Source: CAIMUX01 sp964473865
GTDB taxonomy: Bacteria; Eisenbacteria; RBG-16-71-46; CAIMUX01
Assembly (NCBI GenBank): GCA_964473865.1
Contig: CAYYQN010000020.1
Location: 1-64,000 of the forward strand
Reading direction: 5' to 3'
DNA length: 64,000 nt
The notes under the pieces are model-generated. The model did not search any database and was not told the DNA's origin. It worked only from the letters and a program-made list of their open reading frames with translations. The position numbers were made by a program, and so were the translations under genes. This document shows, one piece after another, positions 34,736-42,940 of the stretch (positions are counted from its first letter, which is position 1; each line of letters starts with the position of its first letter).

Positions 34736-34783
34736 GCCCAGCCGGAACGCCGCCCCGGCCGGGACCGGGGCGGCGCGCTGGGC
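34736..34783 (-). terminator. Two-tier hairpin after the lipoprotein hydrolase gene
   Basis: CCGCCCCGG (34750-34758) pairs perfectly with CCGGGGCGG (34765-34773) and is nested inside GCCCAGC/GCTGGGC (34736-34742/34777-34783). It begins 15 bases past the stop codon at 34798. A U-tract is lacking. Confidence 0.5.
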
Positions 34784-34797
34784 AACCGGGGCGGCGC

Positions 34798-36216
34798 TCA
34801 CGGAGTGTGGCTGAGAATCCAGTCGCGGACGGGGGTCCAGACGAAGGACTCCGCATTCTCGGCGAGGAACAGGTCGATGTGGGCGAAGTCGAGAAGGACC
34901 TCCTCCGGAGGATGGAAGCTGAAATCGAGAACCGTCACGTCCGGGCTGGAAATCAGGTCGAGCGTGTGTCGTCCGAACGGTCCGGCCCCCCCCGCCGCGC
35001 TAAGGTAGAGAATCGGCGTCGTCACGTCGGCGAGGTGATCGTCCCAGGGCACGTCGTACTCAGGCAGTGCCGCCAACATACAGTCGCGCATGAACGCGAC
35101 GGTCTCGTTCGGTGGCGCCGCCAGCATGAAATCGACCCAGTCGTCGAATGGAGTGTACTGCAGGCCCAGCGGCGCTCCTTCCTCGTCAAACACGCCGGCG
35201 AGGAAGTGATAGTTGTATCCAGGAATGGATGGGTAAGGTACGTACGCGGCAAGCGCGATCGCCGCCTGGAAGTTCGTGAATCCAGGGATCAGCACGGATG
35301 GTCCGTCCGGATCTTCCAGAGCCGGAGGCCCAAAGAGCACAAACGGGTTGTCCATCCGGTTGTAGCCGCTTTCGATCATCGAGTCGTAGAGCTGCAAGTC
35401 CAACCGACAGCCTTCGATCCAGGCCTCGCTATCCGTCTTCAGGCCGTAGTCCACGGGTATGTATGCGCAGACCTTGCGATGACCTGGCGGCAACTGGCTC
35501 TCCGCGTTCAGGTACGCGAATCCGAGCGCAGCCCCGCTGCTGTATCCCAGCAGCGCCATCTGACGGTAGCCGTTGCCGGTCAGGAGCCGGGCCACGCGAG
35601 CGATTTCCACCGCCAGGCCCAAGTCGGCAACGCAGCGATCCATCCCGAAGTCCAGCAGGAAGCCATAGTCGGGCAGGCCGTTGGGGACCAGGGTCCACGC
35701 CTGGTCGATCCCCCAGACATCGATGTCGGATGCCGCGAGCTGGACCGCGAGCCCCACATCATCCGGCTGTCGAGGCGACGCCTGCCCCGGCAGGAACATC
35801 CCGGTGAAGTCCTTGATGTCCCCGTGTTGCAGGAACGCCGACTTGCGCGTGCGAATGGGGTGCCAGGGCCGCGTCTCACGGACGACGCGGTGGATACCGA
35901 GCAGATCGTGTTCGCCGGGCCCGGTGTGGACCTGGACGCTGTAGTGCGCGATGTCTCCGGCGAGCACCGTGCGATTGAAGCCCGGGAAGAGATGCGGGTT
36001 GCCGTGGCCCTGTTCCCCGGGACGGGCGGCCCCGACCTCATCGACCGCCGGCCAGCCCGCCTGGGTGACGAGGTCCCGGGCGATGGACTGCGGGTCGACG
36101 CCCAAGCCGGATTCGTTCTGGGAATCGCGTGCCAAGGGCGCAACGACTCTCTCCTCCGAGCAACCGAACGAGAGCAACGCAATGACGCCGAGCAGCAAGA
36201 CCAGATACCTGCGCAT
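34798..36216 (-). CDS. Lipoprotein alpha/beta hydrolase
   Basis: A 472-residue predicted lipoprotein. The signal peptide L-L-S-F-G-C gives a lipid-modified C19, though the lipobox is imperfect. The alpha/beta-hydrolase elbow G-Y-S-S-G places a nucleophile at S226. Late D-V-T-V-L-D-F and D-F-A-H-I-D may supply acid and histidine. The sequence preceding the elbow (G-N-G-Y-R-Q-M-A-L-L) and the I-D-Q-A-W-T-L-V-P segment suggest a lipase/esterase-like enzyme. Substrate unknown. The start at 36216 has AGGAGG nine bases upstream, while longer frames start in sequence without coding character. Likely anchored in the outer membrane or periplasmic leaflet. Confidence 0.75.
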   Translation of the reverse strand: MRRYLVLLLGVIALLSFGCSEERVVAPLARDSQNESGLGVDPQSIARDLVTQAGWPAVDEVGAARPGEQGHGNPHLFPGFNRTVLAGDIAHYSVQVHTGPGEHDLLGIHRVVRETRPWHPIRTRKSAFLQHGDIKDFTGMFLPGQASPRQPDDVGLAVQLAASDIDVWGIDQAWTLVPNGLPDYGFLLDFGMDRCVADLGLAVEIARVARLLTGNGYRQMALLGYSSGAALGFAYLNAESQLPPGHRKVCAYIPVDYGLKTDSEAWIEGCRLDLQLYDSMIESGYNRMDNPFVLFGPPALEDPDGPSVLIPGFTNFQAAIALAAYVPYPSIPGYNYHFLAGVFDEEGAPLGLQYTPFDDWVDFMLAAPPNETVAFMRDCMLAALPEYDVPWDDHLADVTTPILYLSAAGGAGPFGRHTLDLISSPDVTVLDFSFHPPEEVLLDFAHIDLFLAENAESFVWTPVRDWILSHTP

Positions 36217-36375
36217 AGTCACCCTCCTGTGTTTGGACGACACTCGGGACCCCGAGCCCAGTGGTGCAGCAGGAACGCGCGTGCCGGAACAGACGCAGAC
36301 GATTCTATGCCCCTGCGGAAACAGGGGAAAGGAGGAAATGGGCCGCGGGAAGTGGCCCGGCCGTAGCGGCGGCAA

Positions 36376-36936
36376 CTACCCCTTGCGCAACGACTTCAGC
36401 GCGGTTCCCCAGGCAATGACCTGGTCGAGCATGGTGTTGACGGACTTCTCGTGCATGGGAGCCGGCTTGAAGGTGGTGAAATCCTCGAAGTCGGTGAAGA
36501 GCGACAGCGCCACTTGCGCGCGGACATCGGCCACCTGCAACTCGCCCATCACCAGGCGCAGCTGCTCCACCGCGCGCGTACCGCCCGCGCTGCCGTATCC
36601 CACAAACCCGGCCGACTTGTTGTTCCACTCCCGATACAGAAAGTCGATCGCGTTCTTGAGCGCTCCCGAAGGGCTGTGGTTGTACTCCGGCGTCACAAAA
36701 ACATAGGCGTCAAACGAGGCGATCTTCGCCGCCCAGGCCTTGGTGTGCGGCTGGCTGTATCTTCCCGCCGAGGGCGGTATCGGCTCGTCGAGAAGTGGCA
36801 GGTTGAAGTCCTGGATGTCCACCAGCTCAAAGCCGGCATCGCCGCGCTTCGCCGCGATACCATGGACCCAGCCGGCAACCGCCTCAGCCTTGCGGCCCGG
36901 ACGGGTGCTCCCAATGATGATCCCCACCTTGATCAT
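36376..36936 (-). CDS. NADPH-dependent FMN reductase
   Basis: A 186-residue flavodoxin-fold reductase. The FMN phosphate loop G-S-T-R-P-G-R-K is at 9-16, the conserved T-P-E-Y-N-H-S-P-S-G-A-L-K-N-A-I-D at 82-98 marks the NADPH-dependent FMN reductase family (azoreductase/chromate-reductase-like), and G-Y-G-S-A-G-G-T-R-A follows. The ATG at 36936 has GGAGGAA eight bases upstream. The physiological acceptor is unknown. A gap of 110 bases separates it from the upstream membrane-protein gene, and it is probably its own unit. Confidence 0.9.
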   Translation of the reverse strand: MIKVGIIIGSTRPGRKAEAVAGWVHGIAAKRGDAGFELVDIQDFNLPLLDEPIPPSAGRYSQPHTKAWAAKIASFDAYVFVTPEYNHSPSGALKNAIDFLYREWNNKSAGFVGYGSAGGTRAVEQLRLVMGELQVADVRAQVALSLFTDFEDFTTFKPAPMHEKSVNTMLDQVIAWGTALKSLRKG

Positions 36937-37046
36937 ATTCCGTTCCTCCCTGGTGCAGATTGACTGCGAATCGACTGAACCTCCGATCCCCGGTCGAATG
37001 CGCTCGCTTCCGTTCTTCGCGGCAGCCTCGGGCCGCCCCCGCGCGC

Positions 37047-37433
37047 TCACGCGCCCGGCGGCGGCTTCTCTCCATCGATCCAACGCCGGCGCCCGATGGA
37101 ACCCAAGGGCGAGAGAACCATAAGAAACGGCAGGAGAGACCAGGGCGAGAGGCCGCCGTGGTGGAAACCGCCGAATGACCAGACCGCCCAGGCGATCTCG
37201 ACCGCGAGCACCCCGTAGAGCGGCGCCATCAACTTCCAGTACGGCACGGTCGGGCGCCGCCAAGGTGCGGTCGTGCAGACCAGACCCCCCGCCACGCCGG
37301 TCAGCGCCAGACCGGCGACGCCCTCGGTGATCCTGCTTCGGGCGAGCCAGATGATCGCGAGGATCAGGACCCAGCAGAACGCGCCCGCCCAGCCACCCAG
37401 CCAACCGATCTTCTCGCCCGATCTGCCGGTCAC
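37047..37433 (-). CDS. Small four-span membrane protein
   Basis: A 128-residue protein with hydrophobic segments at about 9-31, 36-52, 67-86 and 93-111. It is not assignable to a named family. The GTG start overlaps the stop of the upstream DUF3788 gene (GTGA) and is preceded by AAGGAGGG, so translation is coupled. C-terminal G-E-K-P-P-P-G-A is probably cytoplasmic. The coupling suggests a functional link to the DUF3788 protein. Confidence 0.6.
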   Translation of the reverse strand: MTGRSGEKIGWLGGWAGAFCWVLILAIIWLARSRITEGVAGLALTGVAGGLVCTTAPWRRPTVPYWKLMAPLYGVLAVEIAWAVWSFGGFHHGGLSPWSLLPFLMVLSPLGSIGRRRWIDGEKPPPGA

Positions 37434-38002
37434 GATCGGCCCTCCTTGGCTTCCCCTCGCCCTGCACGGTTGCCGCGCGTTTGGCCTCGGCCGCCCGGAG
37501 ACGCGTTGCGTCGTGCGCCGCCCCCCACGGTTCCGCGCGCGGCCGGCGGTGCGCTTTTCGGCGCGCCCTTGGGCTTGCGCTTGACGCTGAGCAGCAGCTC
37601 CACATCCCTCAGCACGCGCTCTGAGTCGACGGCAATGAAGAGCCACTTGCCGTCGTGAAAGGTCGTCGCACGGTCGTACGCCGTACGCGTTCCGGACGAG
37701 AGTCGACCGCGGATTGCCTCGACCTTGGTCCGTTCCTCTTCGCCAAAGACGATCTGGATCTTGAGCTGACCCTTGAGCGGCGCGAGCGTGCAGAACGACC
37801 TGCTCTTCTTGTAGCGCAATGCCCAGCCGTGCTTCTGCCCGCCGTAAAGCCAGTCGGGTGTGAAAGTGCCGGGGTAGGTCCGGTCAATCCACCGGGTCAG
37901 TCGCGCCCAGTTCGCGTGCGCATCCTTGCCCATGTGCGCCGCAAGCCTGGCCGGGGTCGGCGGCGAGCCGGGCTCGGTGAGAGGGACTGCCGAGTCGGTC
38001 AT
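37430..38002 (-). CDS. DUF3788-family protein
   Basis: A 190-residue cytoplasmic protein with the DUF3788 core at about 20-150 (W-x-x-L...Y-G-G-Q-K-H-G-W-A-L-R-Y-K-K-S; F-G-E-E-E-R-T-K-V-E; F-H-D-G-K-W-L-F-I). The C-terminal 45 residues are a low-complexity, Arg/Gly/Ala/Ser-rich tail not typical of the family. ATG at 38002 has AAAGGAG upstream. Function of the family is unknown. Downstream membrane protein overlaps by GTGA. Confidence 0.7.
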   Translation of the reverse strand: MTDSAVPLTEPGSPPTPARLAAHMGKDAHANWARLTRWIDRTYPGTFTPDWLYGGQKHGWALRYKKSRSFCTLAPLKGQLKIQIVFGEEERTKVEAIRGRLSSGTRTAYDRATTFHDGKWLFIAVDSERVLRDVELLLSVKRKPKGAPKSAPPAARGTVGGGARRNASPGGRGQTRGNRAGRGEAKEGRS

Positions 38003-38033
38003 GGGCAGGCTCCTTTCAAGATCGGACGCCCGC

Positions 38034-38063
38034 AGGCTACCACGCTCCGCGGGCGGTTGCCAA
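38034..38063 (-). promoter_or_regulatory. Putative promoter of the DUF3788 pair
   Basis: Minus strand TTGGCA (38063-38058) and TAGCCT (38039-38034) with an 18-base spacer and an extended-minus-10 TGG before TAGCCT. Matches are 5 of 6 and 3 of 6. Confidence 0.45.
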
Positions 38064-38298
38064 TCCTGGCTAACGTTCGCGCACACAAGCACTCTCGACA
38101 ACCCCCGCCCGGTCGAACCCGGGTGCCGTCCGCGGTCTTCTCCCCCTGCGCCTCCCGCCGCGACCGATCTGCAATCTCCTGCCCGGCCCGGATCCTTACG
38201 TCTTCTTGACGCGCCGGCGGCGTAGCGTGGTTCGTCAAAGAGACAGAGAGATCGCATCCGGCGCCGGCCCCGCCGTCGCCGGCGCGGAGGGAAGAGCC

Positions 38299-38379
38299 AT
38301 GGACGTTCTGATGCTCCTTCTGATCGTCGCGTTGCTGGCGGCAACTCTCGGACTGGTTCGCCTGGTCGACCGCTCATAG
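38299..38379 (+). CDS. 26-residue membrane peptide upstream of kdpF
   Basis: A short frame M-D-V-L-M-L-L-L-I-V-A... ending V-D-R-S, one transmembrane helix, preceded by a GGAGGGAAG box. It ends 9 bases before kdpF and is thus first in the kdp operon. Its size and hydrophobicity mirror KdpF, so it could be a second small subunit of the pump. Small frames like this precede kdpF in some other genomes by my recollection of the family; I cannot verify this. Confidence 0.55.
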   Translation: MDVLMLLLIVALLAATLGLVRLVDRS

Positions 38380-38388
38380 GAGGTCTGT

Positions 38389-38481
38389 ATGACGGTCCTG
38401 TACGTGGCGGCGGGGATCCTGGCGGTCGCCCTGTTGATCTACCTGCTGCTGGTTCTGCTCAAACCGGAGCTCTTCTCATGA
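38389..38481 (+). CDS. kdpF: KdpF, small subunit of K+-transporting ATPase
   Basis: A 30-residue single-span peptide (L-Y-V-A-A-G-I-L...L-L-V-L-L-K-P-E-L-F) with the KdpF C-terminal K-P-E-x-F signature. Its TAG-overlapping AGGAGG supplies the ribosome site. Its TGA overlaps the kdpA ATG (ATGA). KdpF stabilises the KdpABC complex in E. coli. Confidence 0.85.
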   Translation: MTVLYVAAGILAVALLIYLLLVLLKPELFS

Positions 38482-40208
38482 CACCGAATGGATTCCTGCA
38501 GATCGGTCTGCTTCTGGGACTGCTCGCCCTCTTGAGCAAGCCCTTGGGCTCCTGGATGGCGCGAATCTATGACGGCGAGAGTCCGCGCGGAACCGGATTC
38601 CTGCGGCCGATCGAGCGGCTGACCTATCGCCTCTCCGGCGTGCGGAGCGGCGAGGAGATGACCTGGCGGCAGTACGCTCACGCTGTCGTCATCTGCAGCG
38701 GTATCAGCCTCGTAGTCCTCTATCTGCTGCAACGAGCGCAGCCGTTTCTTCCCGGGAACCCCCACCATCTGGGCGCGGTGGCACCGGCGATTGCGCTGAA
38801 CACGGCGATCAGTTTCGTCTCGAACACCAACTGGCAGGCATATGGCGGCGAGACGACGATGAGCTACGCGACCCAGATGGCCGGACTGGCGGTACAGAAC
38901 TTTGTTTCCGCTGCGGCAGGCATGGCTGTGCTTGCTGCTCTGATCCGGGGACTGGCCCGCCACAGCACGCGCCTGTTGGGCAACTTCTGGGTCGATCTGG
39001 TACGAGGCATCCTCTACATCCTGCTGCCGCTATCGCTGGTCCTGGCCGTGCTTCTGGTTTCGCAGGGGGTAGTGCAGACGTTGTCTCCCGGCCCTACCGT
39101 GACGCCGCTGGATGGGGCAGCGCGTGGATCGGTGCTGCCGGTCGTGGCCGTCGGGCCGGCGGCGTCGCAGATTGCCGTCAAGCAGCTCGGCACCAACGGC
39201 GGAGGATTCTTCAACGCGAACTCGGCCCACCCACTCGAAAACCCCACCCCCCTCAGCAACTTCCTGGAGTTGCTGGCCATTCTTCTGATCCCGGCCGCCT
39301 CCTGCCATATGTTCGGGCGCATGATCCGAGAGCCGCGGCAGGGCTGGGCGGTGCTCGCGGCCATGACCGTGCTCTTCCTGATCTTTCTGGCGGTCACGCT
39401 GCCGTCCGAACAGGCCGGCACGCCGGTCCTGCGTGGAGCCGGGCTCGTCACAGCCGCGGGCCCGACGCAGGCTGGTGGGAACATGGAAGGCAAGGAGGTC
39501 CGCTTCGGCATCACCAATTCGGCGTTCTGGGCCGTCGCCACCACCGCCGCCTCCAACGGTTCGGTGAATGCGATGCACGACTCGTTCACCCCCCTGGGCG
39601 GCCTCGCGCCGATGGTTCTGATGCAGCTTGGAGAAGTCGTCTTCGGCGGCGTCGGCTCCGGACTCTACGGGATGCTGGTCTTCGCTGTCGTCACCGTCTT
39701 TGTCGCGGGGTTGATGGTGGGGAGGACGCCGGAATACCTCGGCAAGAAGATCGAGATCTACGAAATGAAGACGGCGTCCCTGATCATCCTGATCCCACCG
39801 CTGCTCGTCCTGATCGGGACCGCCCTGGCGGTGCTGGCGCCCCCGGGCGCCTCGGCGGTGACCAATCCCGGCCCCCACGCGTTCAGCGAGATCCTCTACG
39901 CCCTCTCCTCAGCTGCGAACAACAACGGTAGCGCCTTCGCCGGTCTGGACGCTTCCGGCACGTTCTACTGCCTCCTGCTCGGAGTCGCGATGTTCGTGGG
40001 TCGATTCTGGATCATCGTGCCGACGCTGGCGCTGGCCGGGTCTCTGGCCGCAAAGAAGAAGGTGCCCGCGGGAGAGGGCACGCTGCCCACCCACGGCTGG
40101 ACATTCATCCTGTTGCTTGCCTCCATCGTGTTGGTGGTCGGATCCCTGACCTATTTCCCGGCCCTGGCGCTGGGGCCGGTAGCCGAGGCCTTGCGGCCTG
40201 GGCATTGA
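38478..40208 (+). CDS. kdpA: KdpA, K+-translocating subunit
   Basis: A 576-residue membrane channel-like subunit of KdpFABC, with the four degenerate selectivity-filter loops typical of the SKT superfamily: S-N-T-N-W-Q, G-T-N-G-G-G-F, T-P-L-G-G-L-A-P and N-N-N-G-S-A-F. About ten membrane spans; length close to the usual 557-580. Overlaps kdpF and kdpB. It takes up potassium from the periplasm, and KdpB couples this to ATP hydrolysis. Confidence 0.95.
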   Translation: MTPNGFLQIGLLLGLLALLSKPLGSWMARIYDGESPRGTGFLRPIERLTYRLSGVRSGEEMTWRQYAHAVVICSGISLVVLYLLQRAQPFLPGNPHHLGAVAPAIALNTAISFVSNTNWQAYGGETTMSYATQMAGLAVQNFVSAAAGMAVLAALIRGLARHSTRLLGNFWVDLVRGILYILLPLSLVLAVLLVSQGVVQTLSPGPTVTPLDGAARGSVLPVVAVGPAASQIAVKQLGTNGGGFFNANSAHPLENPTPLSNFLELLAILLIPAASCHMFGRMIREPRQGWAVLAAMTVLFLIFLAVTLPSEQAGTPVLRGAGLVTAAGPTQAGGNMEGKEVRFGITNSAFWAVATTAASNGSVNAMHDSFTPLGGLAPMVLMQLGEVVFGGVGSGLYGMLVFAVVTVFVAGLMVGRTPEYLGKKIEIYEMKTASLIILIPPLLVLIGTALAVLAPPGASAVTNPGPHAFSEILYALSSAANNNGSAFAGLDASGTFYCLLLGVAMFVGRFWIIVPTLALAGSLAAKKKVPAGEGTLPTHGWTFILLLASIVLVVGSLTYFPALALGPVAEALRPGH

Positions 40209-40228
40209 TGCCGTCTGGAGAATCCGTC

Positions 40229-42301
40229 ATGTCGACGCTCGTCCGCAGCTCAATCCGTCTGAACCGGCGCATGTTCGGGCACGCCCTAGCCGAGGCGGTG
40301 TACCGCCTGGATCCTCGCCGGCAGGTACGCAATCCGGTCATGTTCCTCGTCTGGGTTGGCTGGCTGCTGACCCTGGCTCTGTATCCATTCGCGCTGGCGG
40401 GAACGATTCCGGATTCCCCTCGCTTTGTCTCGACCGTTTCGCTGTGGCTTCTGTTCACCGTCCTGTTTGCCAACCTGGCGGAAGCCGTGGCCGAAGGTCG
40501 GGGGCGGGCGCAGGCGGATTCGCTGCGCCGGGCCCGTGAGGATCTACTGGCGTGCCGGCTGGACGGCCACGACCGCACCGCGGGGCGGACCGAGGTTCCC
40601 GCCGCCCGACTGCGCAAGGGGGATCACGTCTTCGTGGAGGCGGGCCAGTTCATTCCCGGCGACGGTGAAGTGGTCGAGGGCATCGCCTCGGTGGACGAAA
40701 GCGCGGTGACCGGGGAAAGCGCTCCGGTGATCCGAGAGAGCGGCGGAGACCGAAGCGCGGTGACCGGAGGCACGCGGGTGCTTTCCGACTGGGTGGTGGT
40801 GCGCATCACCGCCGGCCCGGGCGAGAGCTTCCTGGATCGAATGATCGCGATGGTCGAGGGCGCCCGGCGCCGAAAGACGCCCAACGAAGTCGCGCTCACG
40901 ATTCTCCTCGCCGCGATGAGCATCATCTTCCTGGCGGCCTGCGCGACGCTCCTGCCGTTCTCCATCCACGCGACGCGGATTGCCGGCCAGGGCAGCCCGG
41001 TCACAATCACCGTGCTCACCGCGCTCCTTGTGTGCCTCATCCCGACCACTATCGGAGGACTGCTCTCCGCCATCGGAATCGCCGGAATGGACCGTCTGCT
41101 GCGCGCCAATGTGATCGCCATGTCGGGCCGCGCGGTGGAGACGGCCGGCGATATCGATGTGCTGCTCCTGGACAAGACCGGCACCATCACCCTCGGCAAT
41201 CGAGAAGCGGTGGCGTTCCTCCCGGCCGATGGTCAAGGCGCTGAGGAGGTTGCCGAGTCAGCCCAGCTGGCCTCGTTGGCGGACGAGACGCCGGAGGGGC
41301 GCAGCATCGTCGTCCTGGCCAAGCGGCAGTACGGTCTGCGGGAAGTCGACATCGCCCGCCTCGGAGCGCGGTTCGTGCCGTTCAGTGCGCACACCAGAAT
41401 GAGCGGCGTGGATCTCGAGCAGGACCAGATCCGCAAGGGGGCGGCGGAGGCCATCGAGGCTTACGTCCGGGAGCAAGGCGGTACCTTCCCGGAATCGGTG
41501 CGGGTAAAGGTGGAACAGGTCTCGCGGGCCGGGGGGACCCCCCTGGTGGTCGCGGAGGGTCCGCATGCACTTGGAGTGGTGGAACTGCGGGACATCGTCA
41601 AGGGCGGCATCCGCGAGCGTTTCGGAGAACTCCGGCGCATGGGGATCAAGACCGTGATGATCACCGGGGACAACCCGCTCACCGCCGCGGCCATCGCGGC
41701 GGAAGCGGGAGTCGATGACTTCCTGGCCGAGGCGACGCCGGACACCAAGCTGGCGCTGATCCGCCGGCATCAGGCGGCAGGGCATCTCGTGGCCATGACC
41801 GGTGACGGGACCAACGATGCCCCGGCGCTGGCGCAGGCGGACGTGGCGGTGGCCATGAACTCCGGCACCCAGGCGGCCAAGGAGGCGGGCAACATGGTCG
41901 ACCTCGACTCCAACCCCACCAAGCTGATCGAAATCGTCGCGATCGGCAAGCAGCTTCTGATGACGCGCGGGGCGCTCACCACGTTCAGCATCGCCAACGA
42001 CGTCGCCAAGTACTTCGCAATCCTGCCCGCCGCCTTCGTGGGCGTCTATCCGGCCCTGGGCGGGCTCAACATCATGCATCTGGCCACGCCGCAGAGCGCC
42101 ATCGTCTCGGCCGTGGTCTTCAACGCCCTGATCATCGTCGCGTTGATTCCTTTTGCCCTGCGCGGCGTCTCGTATCGCCCGGTGAACGCGTCGACTCTGC
42201 TGCGCCGGCATCTCCTCATCTACGGCGCCGGTGGAATCATCGCCCCGTTTGCGGGCATCAAGCTTCTGGACATGCTGATCCACGCCATCCGGCTGTTCTG
42301 A
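40229..42301 (+). CDS. kdpB: KdpB, P-type ATPase subunit
   Basis: A 690-residue P1A-type ATPase. Visible motifs: actuator T-G-E-S, pore S-x-P (L-I-P-T-T-I-G-G), phosphorylation site D-K-T-G-T with D315 by this start, F-S-A-H-T-R-M-S-G in the nucleotide domain, and hinge G-D-G-T-N-D-A-P. Seven membrane spans are expected. The ATG at 40229 has GGAGA eight bases upstream; an ATG at 40208 (TGATG overlap with kdpA) is an alternative. Length and motif order are standard. Confidence 0.95.
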   Translation: MSTLVRSSIRLNRRMFGHALAEAVYRLDPRRQVRNPVMFLVWVGWLLTLALYPFALAGTIPDSPRFVSTVSLWLLFTVLFANLAEAVAEGRGRAQADSLRRAREDLLACRLDGHDRTAGRTEVPAARLRKGDHVFVEAGQFIPGDGEVVEGIASVDESAVTGESAPVIRESGGDRSAVTGGTRVLSDWVVVRITAGPGESFLDRMIAMVEGARRRKTPNEVALTILLAAMSIIFLAACATLLPFSIHATRIAGQGSPVTITVLTALLVCLIPTTIGGLLSAIGIAGMDRLLRANVIAMSGRAVETAGDIDVLLLDKTGTITLGNREAVAFLPADGQGAEEVAESAQLASLADETPEGRSIVVLAKRQYGLREVDIARLGARFVPFSAHTRMSGVDLEQDQIRKGAAEAIEAYVREQGGTFPESVRVKVEQVSRAGGTPLVVAEGPHALGVVELRDIVKGGIRERFGELRRMGIKTVMITGDNPLTAAAIAAEAGVDDFLAEATPDTKLALIRRHQAAGHLVAMTGDGTNDAPALAQADVAVAMNSGTQAAKEAGNMVDLDSNPTKLIEIVAIGKQLLMTRGALTTFSIANDVAKYFAILPAAFVGVYPALGGLNIMHLATPQSAIVSAVVFNALIIVALIPFALRGVSYRPVNASTLLRRHLLIYGAGGIIAPFAGIKLLDMLIHAIRLF

Positions 42302-42311
42302 GGAGGACCTC

Positions 42312-42890
42312 ATGCGTTCGGCGGTTCGAACCTCGGTGCTGATCCTCGCGGTGCTGACCGTTCTCACCGGCGGGGTGTATCCGCTGGTGGTGACCGGAGC
42401 GGCCCGGCTGGCTTTTCCGCATCAAGCCGCGGGCAGTCTCATCTCCCGGGACGGCCGGATGATCGGTTCCGTATTGCTGGGCCAGGCGTTCAGCGACCCC
42501 CGGTACTTCTTCGGCCGGCCGTCCGCCACGTCCCCGCCGTACAACGCGGGAGCCTCGATGGGAGCGAACCTCGGTCCCACGAACCCGGCACTTGCTGACT
42601 CCCTGCGCGCTCGCGTGGCGCGACTCCGGGCACTCGACCTACCGGAGGTCCGCGCGGTGCCGGTCGACCTGGTCACGGCCTCCGGCAGCGGCCTCGATCC
42701 CCACATCAGCCCCGCGGCCGCCTACTACCAGGTTCCTCGCGTGGCCCGCCTGCGCGGGATCGGCGAACCCGCCTTGCGGGAGCTGATCCGGGAACGGATC
42801 GAAGGCCGGCAGTTCGGGCTGTTGGGCGAGCCGCGGGTCAATGTGCTCCTGCTGAACCTGGCCCTGGACGATCTCACCCGCTCCCGATAG
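42312..42890 (+). CDS. kdpC: KdpC subunit
   Basis: A 192-residue single-span subunit. The TM is at about 10-29; the periplasmic domain has the family signature F-S-D-P-R-Y-F-F-G-R-P-S-A-T and G-S-G-L-D-P-H-I-S-P-A-A-A. Ten bases after kdpB with AGGAGG upstream. It is required for KdpFABC activity. Confidence 0.95.
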   Translation: MRSAVRTSVLILAVLTVLTGGVYPLVVTGAARLAFPHQAAGSLISRDGRMIGSVLLGQAFSDPRYFFGRPSATSPPYNAGASMGANLGPTNPALADSLRARVARLRALDLPEVRAVPVDLVTASGSGLDPHISPAAAYYQVPRVARLRGIGEPALRELIRERIEGRQFGLLGEPRVNVLLLNLALDDLTRSR

Positions 42891-42940
42891 GCTGCGGTCG
42901 GCCCCGGGGTCTCACCGGCCGCCGGGATCATGGAGAGGTC

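Noticed and set aside
38206..38228. TTGACG...TAGCGT as promoter of the kdp operon
   Set aside because: The spacing is only 11 bases and no -10 lies at 16-18 bases.
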